Positions 1 to 5,770 of a DNA stretch of 5,770 nucleotides are shown in pieces. The notes under the pieces were generated by a model. It made no database searches, was not told the origin of the DNA, and was given only the letters and a program-made list of their open reading frames with translations. The first letter of the stretch is position 1, and each line of letters opens with the position of its first letter. The stretch is from Frankiales bacterium (GTDB lineage Bacteria > Actinomycetota > Actinomycetes > Mycobacteriales > SCTD01): positions 1-5,770 of the forward strand of contig JAODNB010000028.1 in assembly GCA_025464795.1 (NCBI GenBank). The letters are read 5' to 3'. The translations under genes and the position numbers were made by a program.

Positions 1-5
1 GGGAG
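1..5 (+). promoter_or_regulatory. possible ribosome binding site of the alpha/beta-hydrolase gene
   Basis: GGGAG lies nine bases before the ATG at 15. This supports 15 over the in-frame GTG at 42 and ATG at 51, neither of which has a well-spaced purine-rich site. The window edge prevents seeing any promoter. Confidence 0.45.
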
Positions 6-14
6 TCGGGGTTC

Positions 15-842
15 ATGCGACGTCCTGTTCCTAGTGGCAGTGTGAAGAGGATGGACTCGGTTGAGGTCAGCCTTCCAGGCCGCCCTACTCTGCACTGCCT
101 GACGTGGTCGGGGCCACCCGAAGCACCGGCGTACCTGCTCGTGCACGGGCTCGCGTCCAACGCCGCGATGTGGCTGGGCGTGGGGGAGCTGCTCGACGCC
201 ACCGTCGTCGCGGTCGACCTGCGGGGCCATGGACCATCGGCGAAGCCGGACGACGGCTACGCGATCGCCGACGTCGTCGAGGACCTCAGGGCCTTGATCA
301 GGGTGCTCGGCCTGCACCGTCCGGTCGTCGCAGGACAGTCCTGGGGCGGCAACGTGGTCCTGCAGCTCGCGGCCGACTCCCCGAACCTGCTCCGGGGTGT
401 CGCCTGCGTCGACGGCGGCTGGATCCGGCTCGCCGACACCTTCCCGACGTTCGAGGCCTGCTGGGAGGTGCTCGCTCCGCCGGACTTCGGTCCGACCCCG
501 TACGAGGACCTGGTCGCTCGCGTCACCGGCAGCGGCTGGCCCCCGACGGGTGTGGCGGGCGTCCTCGGGTGCTTCGAGCGGCGTCCGGACGGCACGGCCG
601 CGCCGTGGCTCACGCGGGCCCGGCACGAGCTCGTGCTCCGGGGCCTGTACGACCACGACCCCTTCGGGCTGGAGGTCTCCGTACCGACCCTGCTCATCCC
701 CACGCTGCGGAGCGAGGCGACGGCCCGCGAGCTCGCTGAGGGCATCGAGGGGGCCAGGGTCGAGGCGATGGACGGGCACCACGACCTGCACGCCGAACAG
801 CCGGTGGCCGTCGCCGCACTGCTGCGCTCGCTAGCCCACTGA
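15..842 (+). CDS. alpha/beta-hydrolase fold protein
   Basis: Predicted soluble cytoplasmic hydrolase of 275 residues, a normal length for a single-domain alpha/beta hydrolase. The oxyanion-hole motif LLVHG is at residues 41-45, followed by VVAVDLRGHGPS at 64-75, typical of the strand-4 region. The nucleophile elbow GQSWGG at 107-112 places the catalytic serine at S109. The C-terminal GHHDLHAEQP fits the usual H-x4-E-x-P pattern with H256 as catalytic histidine. The catalytic acid is unclear: after strand VPTLLIPT, where G-x-x-D is usual, the sequence reads LRSEA, so E234 is the nearest candidate. No signal peptide is seen. The ATG at 15 has GGGAG nine bases upstream; the internal ATG at 51 gives a product nearer to the conserved core but has AGAGG directly abutting it, so the start is not certain. 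The substrate cannot be told; esterase, lactonase, epoxide hydrolase or C-C hydrolase are all open. Its end overlaps the convergent gene by 12 bp. Confidence 0.9.
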   Translation: MRRPVPSGSVKRMDSVEVSLPGRPTLHCLTWSGPPEAPAYLLVHGLASNAAMWLGVGELLDATVVAVDLRGHGPSAKPDDGYAIADVVEDLRALIRVLGLHRPVVAGQSWGGNVVLQLAADSPNLLRGVACVDGGWIRLADTFPTFEACWEVLAPPDFGPTPYEDLVARVTGSGWPPTGVAGVLGCFERRPDGTAAPWLTRARHELVLRGLYDHDPFGLEVSVPTLLIPTLRSEATARELAEGIEGARVEAMDGHHDLHAEQPVAVAALLRSLAH

Positions 843-2075
843 CCAGGTCGTCCCGTCAGGCGTGTCCTGGATCTGCACGCCGCCGGCGATCAGGGCGTCG
901 CGCACCTGGTCGGCGCTGGCGAAGTCCTTCGCACCTCGCAGCGTCAGCCTGAGCGCCAGCAGCGGCTCGACGAACGGGCTCAGCACCTGCGCCGGGTCCC
1001 GAAGACCCGCGACGGCCGCCGCACCCAGACGGACGACGAAGGACCTCAGGACGCTGGTGGCGCGGGCGTTGTCCGGTGACTGCGTGGTGTCGGTCGACCA
1101 GGACCGGATCGCCGACTCGAGGCCGAGAGCAGCCGCCACCATGGCATCAGCGTCCTTGGCTGTCTCGGCGGCGGTGAACGCAGCCTCGGCAGCATCGACG
1201 GCCTCACCGAGGGAGCGCTGCACCTCGGTCGGCTCCTCGTCGACGACCGCGACGACGGGTCCCGGTGCGTGCGCTGTGGAGAGTCCTGCGACGGCGGCCC
1301 GGAGCTCGTCCAGCGAAAGCACTGTGCCGGCGGGCCAGGTCAGTGAGGCGCCGTGGACGTGGGCCGTGACGCCGCCGCGGCCCGCGACGGTGGCGGTCTG
1401 GGCCTCGAGGTCGAGGATCAGGGCTGTGTGCTCGTCGATGCCGAGGACGTGCACGCCTTCAGGCAGCTCAGCCTCGAGCATCCGCATCCGGCGCTCACCG
1501 AGGTAGCAGAAGCGAGTGTCGTGGTTGCCGCCCTCGGTGTTGTCGTAGTGCGGGACGACGGCAGCGGCGATCCCCGCGAGCTCGTCGAGCAGGTCGAGGC
1601 CCTCGAGCCACACCGGCTCGGCGCCCACCTTGTAGACCTCGTACACGGGAACCGCGAGGCGCCCCAGGGTGCACGCGGCGGCGCTGGCGAACACGACGAC
1701 ACCCCGACGCGCGACGTCGGCGATCGCCTCAGGCACCGGCGTCCCCCGCCACTGCCTCAGCGCGTAGGACGGCGATCCCGGTCCGGCGAACAGCCAGTTG
1801 GCCGTGCGCACGGCGGCGAGCGAGCGATCGGTGTCCACCTCGGGGTCATCGGCGGGCGCACGCAGCCCGGCCGCGGTGACCTCCCGCCCGACGCTCGCTC
1901 GGAAGTAGGCGACAGCCTTCTCCGAGATGTCGGACGCGTTCTCCTGGAAGCCGAAGGGCGTCTCGAGCAGCACGGCTGAGGCGTCGCCGACGCGGGCGAA
2001 GAGCTTCTGGTGGACGGTGACCATGGTCGGGCTCGTCTCCCCCGAGCCCATGATCACAAGAACCTGGGGTGGCAT
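831..2075 (-). CDS. peptidase S51 / type-1 glutamine-amidotransferase-like protein with a CysRS-like C-terminal domain
   Basis: A 414-residue protein with two parts. Residues 1 to about 255 resemble the peptidase E/cyanophycinase (S51) class-I-amidotransferase-like fold: the first strand VLVIMGSGET (5-14), FAGPGSPSYAL (96-106, equivalent to the GGNT region), FASAAACTLG (129-138) in place of the usual G-x-S-A-G-A elbow, with S131 as candidate nucleophile, then VVPHYDN (173-179), GNHDTRF (183-189) and GIDEHTA (212-218). Residues from about 284 to 414 resemble the C-terminal part of cysteinyl-tRNA synthetase, most clearly KDFASADQVRD (383-393) and DTPDGTTW (404-411). There is no Rossmann catalytic core, no HIGH or KMSKS motif, so it is not a synthetase. 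No signal peptide or membrane segment is seen. The ATG at 2075 has GAAAGG eight bases upstream, overlapping the stop of the preceding exporter gene with a 12-bp gap, so it is probably the third gene of that operon. The real reaction is unknown; peptidase, amidase or a non-catalytic binding role are possible. The domain calls come from motif recognition alone. Confidence 0.88.
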   Translation of the reverse strand: MPPQVLVIMGSGETSPTMVTVHQKLFARVGDASAVLLETPFGFQENASDISEKAVAYFRASVGREVTAAGLRAPADDPEVDTDRSLAAVRTANWLFAGPGSPSYALRQWRGTPVPEAIADVARRGVVVFASAAACTLGRLAVPVYEVYKVGAEPVWLEGLDLLDELAGIAAAVVPHYDNTEGGNHDTRFCYLGERRMRMLEAELPEGVHVLGIDEHTALILDLEAQTATVAGRGGVTAHVHGASLTWPAGTVLSLDELRAAVAGLSTAHAPGPVVAVVDEEPTEVQRSLGEAVDAAEAAFTAAETAKDADAMVAAALGLESAIRSWSTDTTQSPDNARATSVLRSFVVRLGAAAVAGLRDPAQVLSPFVEPLLALRLTLRGAKDFASADQVRDALIAGGVQIQDTPDGTTWSVG

Positions 2076-2083
2076 GCCCCCAG

Positions 2084-2089
2084 CCTTTC
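2084..2089 (-). promoter_or_regulatory. ribosome binding site overlapping the upstream stop codon
   Basis: On the minus strand GAAAGG precedes the ATG at 2075 by eight bases. Its first bases are part of the TGA stop (2090-2088) of the exporter subunit B gene. A ribosome terminating there would sit on this site, so translation of the fusion protein is probably coupled to the exporter gene. A second purine run, GGGGG, is too close to the ATG to be the main site. Confidence 0.6.
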
Positions 2090-3809
2090 AGTCGCCGTGC
2101 CAGGACCGCCACAGGGAGGCGTACGAGCCGTTCGCGGCCACGAGCTCGTCGTGCGTTCCGAGCTCGATGACGCGACCGTCCTCGACCACGGCGACCCGGT
2201 CCGCGTCCGAGGCCGTGTGCAGCCGGTGGGCGATGGCGACGACCGTACGGCCCTCGAGGACCGCTGACAGCGACCGCTCCAGGTGGCGGGCTGCGCGCGG
2301 GTCGAGCAGCGCGGTCGCCTCGTCGAGCACCAGCGTGTGAGGGTCGGCGAGGACGAGGCGCGCGAGGGCGACCTGCTGGGCCTGGGCGGGGGACAGCTGC
2401 AGACCACCGGCACCCAGGACGGTGTCCAGGGGCATCGGCGTCCAGTCCACCGCGGCCAGGGCCGCCTCGAGCTGGGAGTCCGCAGCGCCGGGCAGCGCGA
2501 GGCGCAGGTTGTCCGCGAGGGTGCCGGCGAAGACGTGGTGCTCCTGGGTGACCAGCGAGACCTCCTTGCGGAGCCGCTCGACGGGGAGCCCGACCAGCTC
2601 CGCACCGCCGACGGAAACGCTGCCCCTGGTGGGCGGGTGGACCCCTGCGAGCAGCCGCCCGAGGGTCGACTTGCCCGCGCCGGAGGGACCGACGACCGCG
2701 AGCCGCTCGCCCGGTGCGAGGACGAGGTCGATGCCGGCCAGCACCTCGCGCCCCGCCACGTAGGAGAAGTGCAGGTCATCGGTGCGCACGTCCTGACCTG
2801 TCGGCTCGACGCCCGCTTCGATGCGGTCGTCCGGCACGTCACGGACACCGAGGAGCCGAGCGAACGAGGCCAGTCCGATCTGGAGCTCGTCGAGCCACGA
2901 CAGCAGCATGTCGATCGGGTTGGTCAGCTGCTGGGCGTACAGCGTCACGGCTGTCACCTCGGCCAAGGTCGCGCGGTGGTGCTGCACGAGCACCCCGCCC
3001 AGGACCAGCGTCCCGACGACCGGCAGGACGTACGACAGCTCGCAGCCGGGGAAGAACACGCACCGCAACCGCAGCGTCCGCCGCTCGGAGCGGTAGGCCG
3101 CGGCCATGTCCGCCTCGGCGAGGGCGATTCGGTCGTCCTCGAGCCGCAAGCTCTCGGTCGTCCGACCTGCCTCGACCGACTCCGCGACCCGTGAGTTGTA
3201 CGCGGAACCCGCGGCGCGCTCCGCGAGGTAGGCATCCGGGGCGCGCTTGAGGTACCAGCGGGAGACGATCAGCAGGCTGGGTACGGCGACTGCTGACGCC
3301 GCCGCCATCAGCGGGGACGTGAGGACCATCGCCACGAGCGTCGCGGCGAAGGTGATGAGGGCGACCAGGACTTCCGGGACGGCGAAGCGGACGGTGCGCG
3401 AGAGCGAGTCGACGTCACTCGTCGTGCGGGTCAGCAGGTCGCCTGTGCCGGCGCTCTCGACGGTCCCCAGCGGCAGCGTCAGCACTGACTCGACGAAGTC
3501 CTCGCGCAGCTCGGCGAGCATCTGCTCCCCGACGACGAAGGCGCGGAACCGCGCCCATCGGGTGAGGACGGCGGTGGCCAGGACGGCGGCGGCGAGGGTC
3601 AGGGTCGTGCGGTCGATGTCGGCCCTCGTGAGGCCGTGGTCGATGCCGCCGACGAGGTGCCCCAGCAACCGCGGGGGTACGAGCGCAGCGGCCGCGGCCA
3701 GCAGCTGCAGGACAGCACCGATCAGCAGCGGGCGGCGGTAGTCGCGGGCGAGCTCAGCGGCTCTTCTCGTGACGGAGGTGCGATCGGCGACGGGCAGGGC
3801 GCGGCTCAT
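2088..3809 (-). CDS. ABC exporter half-transporter, subunit B (intact Walker A, degenerate signature)
   Basis: A 573-residue fused membrane-plus-ATPase subunit of the type IV (ABCB-like) exporter fold. Predicted membrane segments lie near residues 27-47, 69-87, two between 145 and 183, 258-277 and 283-300. The nucleotide-binding domain runs from about 340: A-loop aromatic in LHFSYV (346-351), Walker A GPSGAGKST (374-382), Q-loop Q422 in TQEHHVF, Walker B LVLDEAT with catalytic E497, D-loop around D503, and H-loop H528 in AIAHRL. The ABC signature, at 472-476, reads LSPAQ instead of LSGGQ, so both glycines are lost. It starts inside the end of the subunit A gene (ATGA overlap), with GAGGA nine bases upstream, and is very likely translated from the same mRNA. 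The family normally exports drugs, lipids or peptides powered by ATP; the substrate here cannot be inferred. With subunit A it should form a heterodimer in the cytoplasmic membrane. A homodimer would have two defective signatures. Confidence 0.95.
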   Translation of the reverse strand: MSRALPVADRTSVTRRAAELARDYRRPLLIGAVLQLLAAAAALVPPRLLGHLVGGIDHGLTRADIDRTTLTLAAAVLATAVLTRWARFRAFVVGEQMLAELREDFVESVLTLPLGTVESAGTGDLLTRTTSDVDSLSRTVRFAVPEVLVALITFAATLVAMVLTSPLMAAASAVAVPSLLIVSRWYLKRAPDAYLAERAAGSAYNSRVAESVEAGRTTESLRLEDDRIALAEADMAAAYRSERRTLRLRCVFFPGCELSYVLPVVGTLVLGGVLVQHHRATLAEVTAVTLYAQQLTNPIDMLLSWLDELQIGLASFARLLGVRDVPDDRIEAGVEPTGQDVRTDDLHFSYVAGREVLAGIDLVLAPGERLAVVGPSGAGKSTLGRLLAGVHPPTRGSVSVGGAELVGLPVERLRKEVSLVTQEHHVFAGTLADNLRLALPGAADSQLEAALAAVDWTPMPLDTVLGAGGLQLSPAQAQQVALARLVLADPHTLVLDEATALLDPRAARHLERSLSAVLEGRTVVAIAHRLHTASDADRVAVVEDGRVIELGTHDELVAANGSYASLWRSWHGD

Positions 3810-5506
3810 GCGAGCACGTCCTCGCGGGCGACGACGCGGCGGTAAGCAGGCTCCTTGAGCAGCTGCGCGTGCGTACCCCTGAGCGCCTCGCGGCCTTCGA
3901 CCAGCAGCACGACGACGTCCGCGTGCTCGAGCAGCAGGGGGGAGCTCGACAGCACGATGGTGGTCTTACCGGCCCGAGATCCCTTCAGGCGCAGGGCAAT
4001 GCGTGCTTCGGTGTGCGCGTCGACCGACGAGGTGGGCTCGTCGAGGATGAGCACGTCAGGGTCCGTCAGCAGCGCGCGGGCAAGCACCAGCCGCTGGCGC
4101 TGGCCACCGGACAGCTCGCGGGCGCGCTCCTCGAGCTCGCTGTCGAGCCCGTCGCTCAGGCTGTCGAGGACGTCCAGGGCGCTGGCCGTCGTAAGGCCCT
4201 CCAGGAGCTCGTCATCGCTGCGACCGCCGCGAGGGTCGAGGGCACCCCGAAGGCTGCCCCGGTAGAGCCACGGCGACTGGTCGCTCAGCAGGACGCGCTG
4301 ACGGATCTCGGACTTGGGCATCTGCCGCACCGGGACACCGCCGAGGGTGGCGTCGCTGTCGACGTACCCGCTGAGGCGCTCTGCCAGAGCGGTGCTCTCG
4401 ATGGGCTCACTGCTCACGACCGCGGTCAGTCGGCCGTCCTCGATCACCACTCCTGACAGCGGATCGGTCAGGCCCGCACCGCTCGGCACCAGCGGTTCGG
4501 TCGGCTCCTCGCGAGTCGGCTCCAGGCGCAGCAGGCTGATGATCTTGCCGGCAGCCACGAAGGCACGGGTGCTCTTGTCCGCCATCTCGGTCGCGGTCCG
4601 CAGCGGCGTCACGAGGAAGGCCGCGTAACCGTAGAACGAGATCAGCTGGCCCGGGGTGATCTTCCCGTCGAGCGCCAGCCGGGCGCCCAGGACCGTCACG
4701 GTGATGACGAACAGGCCGGGGAGCAGGACCTGCAGCGCGTCCAGCGTCGCCTCGACCCTCGCGACCTCCACCCCGGCGGCGCGGACGCGCTGGCTGGCCG
4801 CCCGGTAGCGCGCGGCGAGCTCTGCCTCGCCGCCGATGCCCCGCAGCACCCTCAGGCCGGCCACCGTGTCGGCAGCCAGGTTGGACGCCTCCGACAGGGT
4901 CGCTCGTTGGGCGACCTGACGCCGGTGGAGCGGCTTCAGCAGTGGTCCCACGCCGAGGACCAGGGCAGGCACGCCGAGCAGGACCACCAGTCCGAGGGGG
5001 ACGCTCGTTCCGAGCAGCAGGCAGGCCACGGCGACGAACGACACGACAGCGCCGGCCCCTCGTGCCGTCACGTCCAGCGACCTCCCGATGGACACCGCGT
5101 CGGAGGAGCTGACGTTGGCGGCCTCGCCTGCGGGGACCCGGACGGTGAGGCTCCCGCCGAGGCGGACCGCGTGCCGCAGGACGACCTGCTGCGTCCGCAT
5201 CACCGCGAACAGGTAGTTGCTCACCGCGCACCGATGCCGCATCAGGCCGGCGAAGGCGCTGAGAGCTCCGAGGCCGAGCAGCACCCCTGCCCAGGTCAGC
5301 AGGCCTCTCGGGTCGTCCCGACGTACCCCGACGTCGATCGCCTTGCCGAGGGCGGCGGGGCTGACGGCCTGGCTGCCCATCCAGACGACGCCCCACAGCA
5401 TTCCAGCGGCCAGCGACCGGCGCTGCTTCGTGGCGACCCAGAGCAGGAAGCGCCCGGGGCTGGTGAGGTCCGGTGCTCCGGGATCGGGGACGGGGAACCT
5501 TCGCAC
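3806..5506 (-). CDS. ABC exporter half-transporter, subunit A (degenerate ATP-binding motifs, intact LSGGQ)
   Basis: A 566-residue half-transporter with predicted membrane segments near residues 33-55, 68-88, two between 152 and 187, 258-278 and 286-303, then a nucleotide-binding domain. The domain is unusual. Where GxxGxGKST is expected (361-372) the sequence is TAVVSSEPIEST: the glycines are gone, lysine is replaced by E370 and the loop seems one residue shorter. The stretch before it (about 340-360) is short and has no A-loop aromatic. The H-loop histidine is replaced by serine (S521 in TTIVLSSSP). In contrast Q-loop Q410, signature LSGGQRQ (465-471), Walker B LILDEP with E490 and D-loop D496 are intact. 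The reading frame is open and the flanking motifs are conserved, so this is specialisation rather than decay. The start is GTG, the first possible one after an in-frame TAA four codons upstream; no convincing Shine-Dalgarno is present, and the start may be leaderless. It is the first gene of a likely three-gene operon. Substrate unknown. Confidence 0.94.
   Translation of the reverse strand: MRRFPVPDPGAPDLTSPGRFLLWVATKQRRSLAAGMLWGVVWMGSQAVSPAALGKAIDVGVRRDDPRGLLTWAGVLLGLGALSAFAGLMRHRCAVSNYLFAVMRTQQVVLRHAVRLGGSLTVRVPAGEAANVSSSDAVSIGRSLDVTARGAGAVVSFVAVACLLLGTSVPLGLVVLLGVPALVLGVGPLLKPLHRRQVAQRATLSEASNLAADTVAGLRVLRGIGGEAELAARYRAASQRVRAAGVEVARVEATLDALQVLLPGLFVITVTVLGARLALDGKITPGQLISFYGYAAFLVTPLRTATEMADKSTRAFVAAGKIISLLRLEPTREEPTEPLVPSGAGLTDPLSGVVIEDGRLTAVVSSEPIESTALAERLSGYVDSDATLGGVPVRQMPKSEIRQRVLLSDQSPWLYRGSLRGALDPRGGRSDDELLEGLTTASALDVLDSLSDGLDSELEERARELSGGQRQRLVLARALLTDPDVLILDEPTSSVDAHTEARIALRLKGSRAGKTTIVLSSSPLLLEHADVVVLLVEGREALRGTHAQLLKEPAYRRVVAREDVLA
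3819..3823 (-). promoter_or_regulatory. ribosome binding site of exporter subunit B, inside the subunit A coding region
   Basis: GAGGA on the minus strand lies nine bases before the ATG at 3809 and within the last codons of subunit A. Together with the ATGA stop-start overlap at 3806-3809 it points to coupled translation and roughly equal amounts of the two subunits. Confidence 0.55.
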
Positions 5507-5579
5507 CCGCTCACGTTACGGGTGCGCGCCAGCGGTTTGCGCCGTCAAGTGCTCCCCTCCGGACGCCGATGATCCGGTC
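5507..5579. promoter_or_regulatory. divergent intergenic spacer between the exporter operon and a membrane-protein gene
   Basis: This 73-bp stretch separates the GTG of the minus-strand exporter operon from the ATG of the plus-strand ORF, so promoters for both directions should lie here or slightly inside the genes. Besides TAACGT on the minus strand, a weak GATGAT (5568-5573) sits six bases before the plus-strand ATG. The short half-sites ATGA and TCAT around CCGG (5569-5581) are too imperfect to call an operator. Confidence 0.5.
5513..5518 (-). promoter_or_regulatory. candidate -10 box for a leaderless exporter operon mRNA
   Basis: On the minus strand TAACGT matches the actinobacterial -10 pattern TAnnnT. 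Six bases (GAGCGG) separate it from the GTG start at 5506, so transcription would begin at or very near the start codon. A TTGACG sequence at 5543-5548 resembles a -35 element but is 24 bases from the box, too far for a normal sigma-70-type pair, so it may be chance. The positional match is seen directly; leaderless initiation is inferred. Confidence 0.45.
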
Positions 5580-5770
5580 ATGGCCCAGCTGCGCAGCGCC
5601 CTGTACCTCCAAGCCGCCATCACGGCCGTGTTCGGGCTGTGGCGCGGCGGCGGTGGGCTGTGGACCATGGCGACGCTGGTCGTGGCCGCCGCTGCGGTGT
5701 TCCTCGGCGCCGCCCTGCAGCCGACCCAACAGATGCGCACCGCTGCGCTCGCCTTCGAGGGCGTCGCCGT
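5580..5770 (+). CDS. small membrane protein, N-terminal part only (runs off the window)
   Basis: An open frame of 63 complete codons starts at ATG 5580 and continues past the window end without a stop. Codon third positions are almost all G or C, as in the real genes nearby. The product has a hydrophobic segment at residues 7-21, a glycine-rich turn (RGGGG, 22-26) and a second strongly hydrophobic segment at 27-46, followed by a polar stretch and the phrase RTAALAFEGVA. This pattern resembles short multi-pass membrane proteins of unknown function common in actinobacteria, but I do not recognise a named family. No clear Shine-Dalgarno precedes the ATG; no other in-frame start lies close upstream. 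It is divergent from the exporter operon, and a functional link is only possible, not shown. Open frames on the opposite strand in this stretch look like shadows of it. Confidence 0.65.
   Translation, partial: MAQLRSALYLQAAITAVFGLWRGGGGLWTMATLVVAAAAVFLGAALQPTQQMRTAALAFEGVA

Noticed and set aside
839..859. CTGAC/GTCAG inverted repeat at the convergent junction, considered as a terminator
   Set aside because: Only five base pairs with an 11-base loop and no T-run on either strand; too weak to call.
834..1226. Possibility that the C-terminal part of the fusion gene is a decayed cysS remnant joined by a frameshift
   Set aside because: The frame is continuous, the CysRS-like motifs are well kept and codon use is uniform throughout, which fits a real fused domain better than a remnant.
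1353..1979. 208-codon plus-strand open frame opposite the fusion gene
   Set aside because: Antisense shadow without motifs; the minus-strand frame shows two recognisable domains.
2283..3194. Long plus-strand open frame of 303 codons opposite the exporter subunit B gene
   Set aside because: It is a GC-driven antisense shadow: no recognisable domain, composition rich in Gly, Arg, Glu and Gln, and it lies wholly inside a gene with all ABC motifs in the right order.
4407..5396. 329-codon minus-strand open frame overlapping exporter subunit A in another frame
   Set aside because: Its translation is dominated by Arg, Gly, Pro and Ala without motifs, as expected of an out-of-frame reading of a GC-rich gene; the overlapping frame has transmembrane segments and the LSGGQ and Walker B motifs.
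3806..5506. Exporter subunit A as a pseudogene because of its missing Walker A
   Set aside because: Full length, no stops or frameshifts, intact signature and Walker B, and translational coupling to a partner with the reciprocal defect all argue for a working subunit.
5569..5581. ATGA-TCCGG-TCAT near-palindrome at the start of the partial membrane-protein gene, considered as an operator
   Set aside because: Short, off-centre by one base and overlapping the start codon; such matches are common by chance and no regulator gene is in the window.
5511..5740. Two minus-strand open frames (72 and 74 codons) upstream of the exporter operon
   Set aside because: They lack motifs and lie opposite a plus-strand frame with typical high-GC codon use and two hydrophobic segments, and they would cover the likely promoter region.

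Overview
The window is about 70% GC, with codons ending almost always in G or C, occasional GTG starts, tightly packed genes and Actinobacteria-like protein sequences. It most likely comes from a chromosome of a high-GC actinobacterium, possibly a Nocardioides- or Aeromicrobium-like lineage. The genus is a guess from style, not from a marker gene. I see no RNA gene, insertion sequence, CRISPR array, phage gene or change in base composition.

Layout from left to right: (1) a plus-strand alpha/beta-hydrolase gene, 15-842; (2) a minus-strand gene, 831-2075, whose product joins an N-terminal peptidase-S51/type-1-glutamine-amidotransferase-like domain to a C-terminal domain resembling the end of cysteinyl-tRNA synthetase; its stop codon overlaps the end of the hydrolase gene tail to tail; (3) and (4) two minus-strand ABC exporter half-transporters, 2088-3809 and 3806-5506, overlapping by the four bases ATGA; (5) a plus-strand ORF from 5580 that leaves the window and encodes the start of a small membrane protein. 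The minus-strand genes read in the order exporter subunit A (GTG at 5506), exporter subunit B, fusion protein. With a 4-bp overlap and a 12-bp gap they look like one three-gene operon. It is probably transcribed from the 73-bp divergent spacer 5507-5579, where a TAACGT box lies exactly six bases before the GTG, the geometry expected of a leaderless actinobacterial transcript.

The most informative biology is the exporter pair. Subunit A has lost the Walker A lysine, the A-loop region and the H-loop histidine but keeps a perfect LSGGQ signature and Walker B. Subunit B has intact Walker A, Walker B glutamate and H-loop but a broken signature (LSPAQ). In a head-to-tail heterodimer this gives one complete ATPase site (Walker A of B with LSGGQ of A) and one site broken on both faces. 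The two proteins therefore look like obligate partners in an asymmetric exporter of unknown substrate. The third gene, a hydrolase-like protein with a cysteinyl-tRNA-synthetase-like tail, is translationally close-coupled to the exporter. Its function is unknown and it is the best candidate for undescribed biology here.
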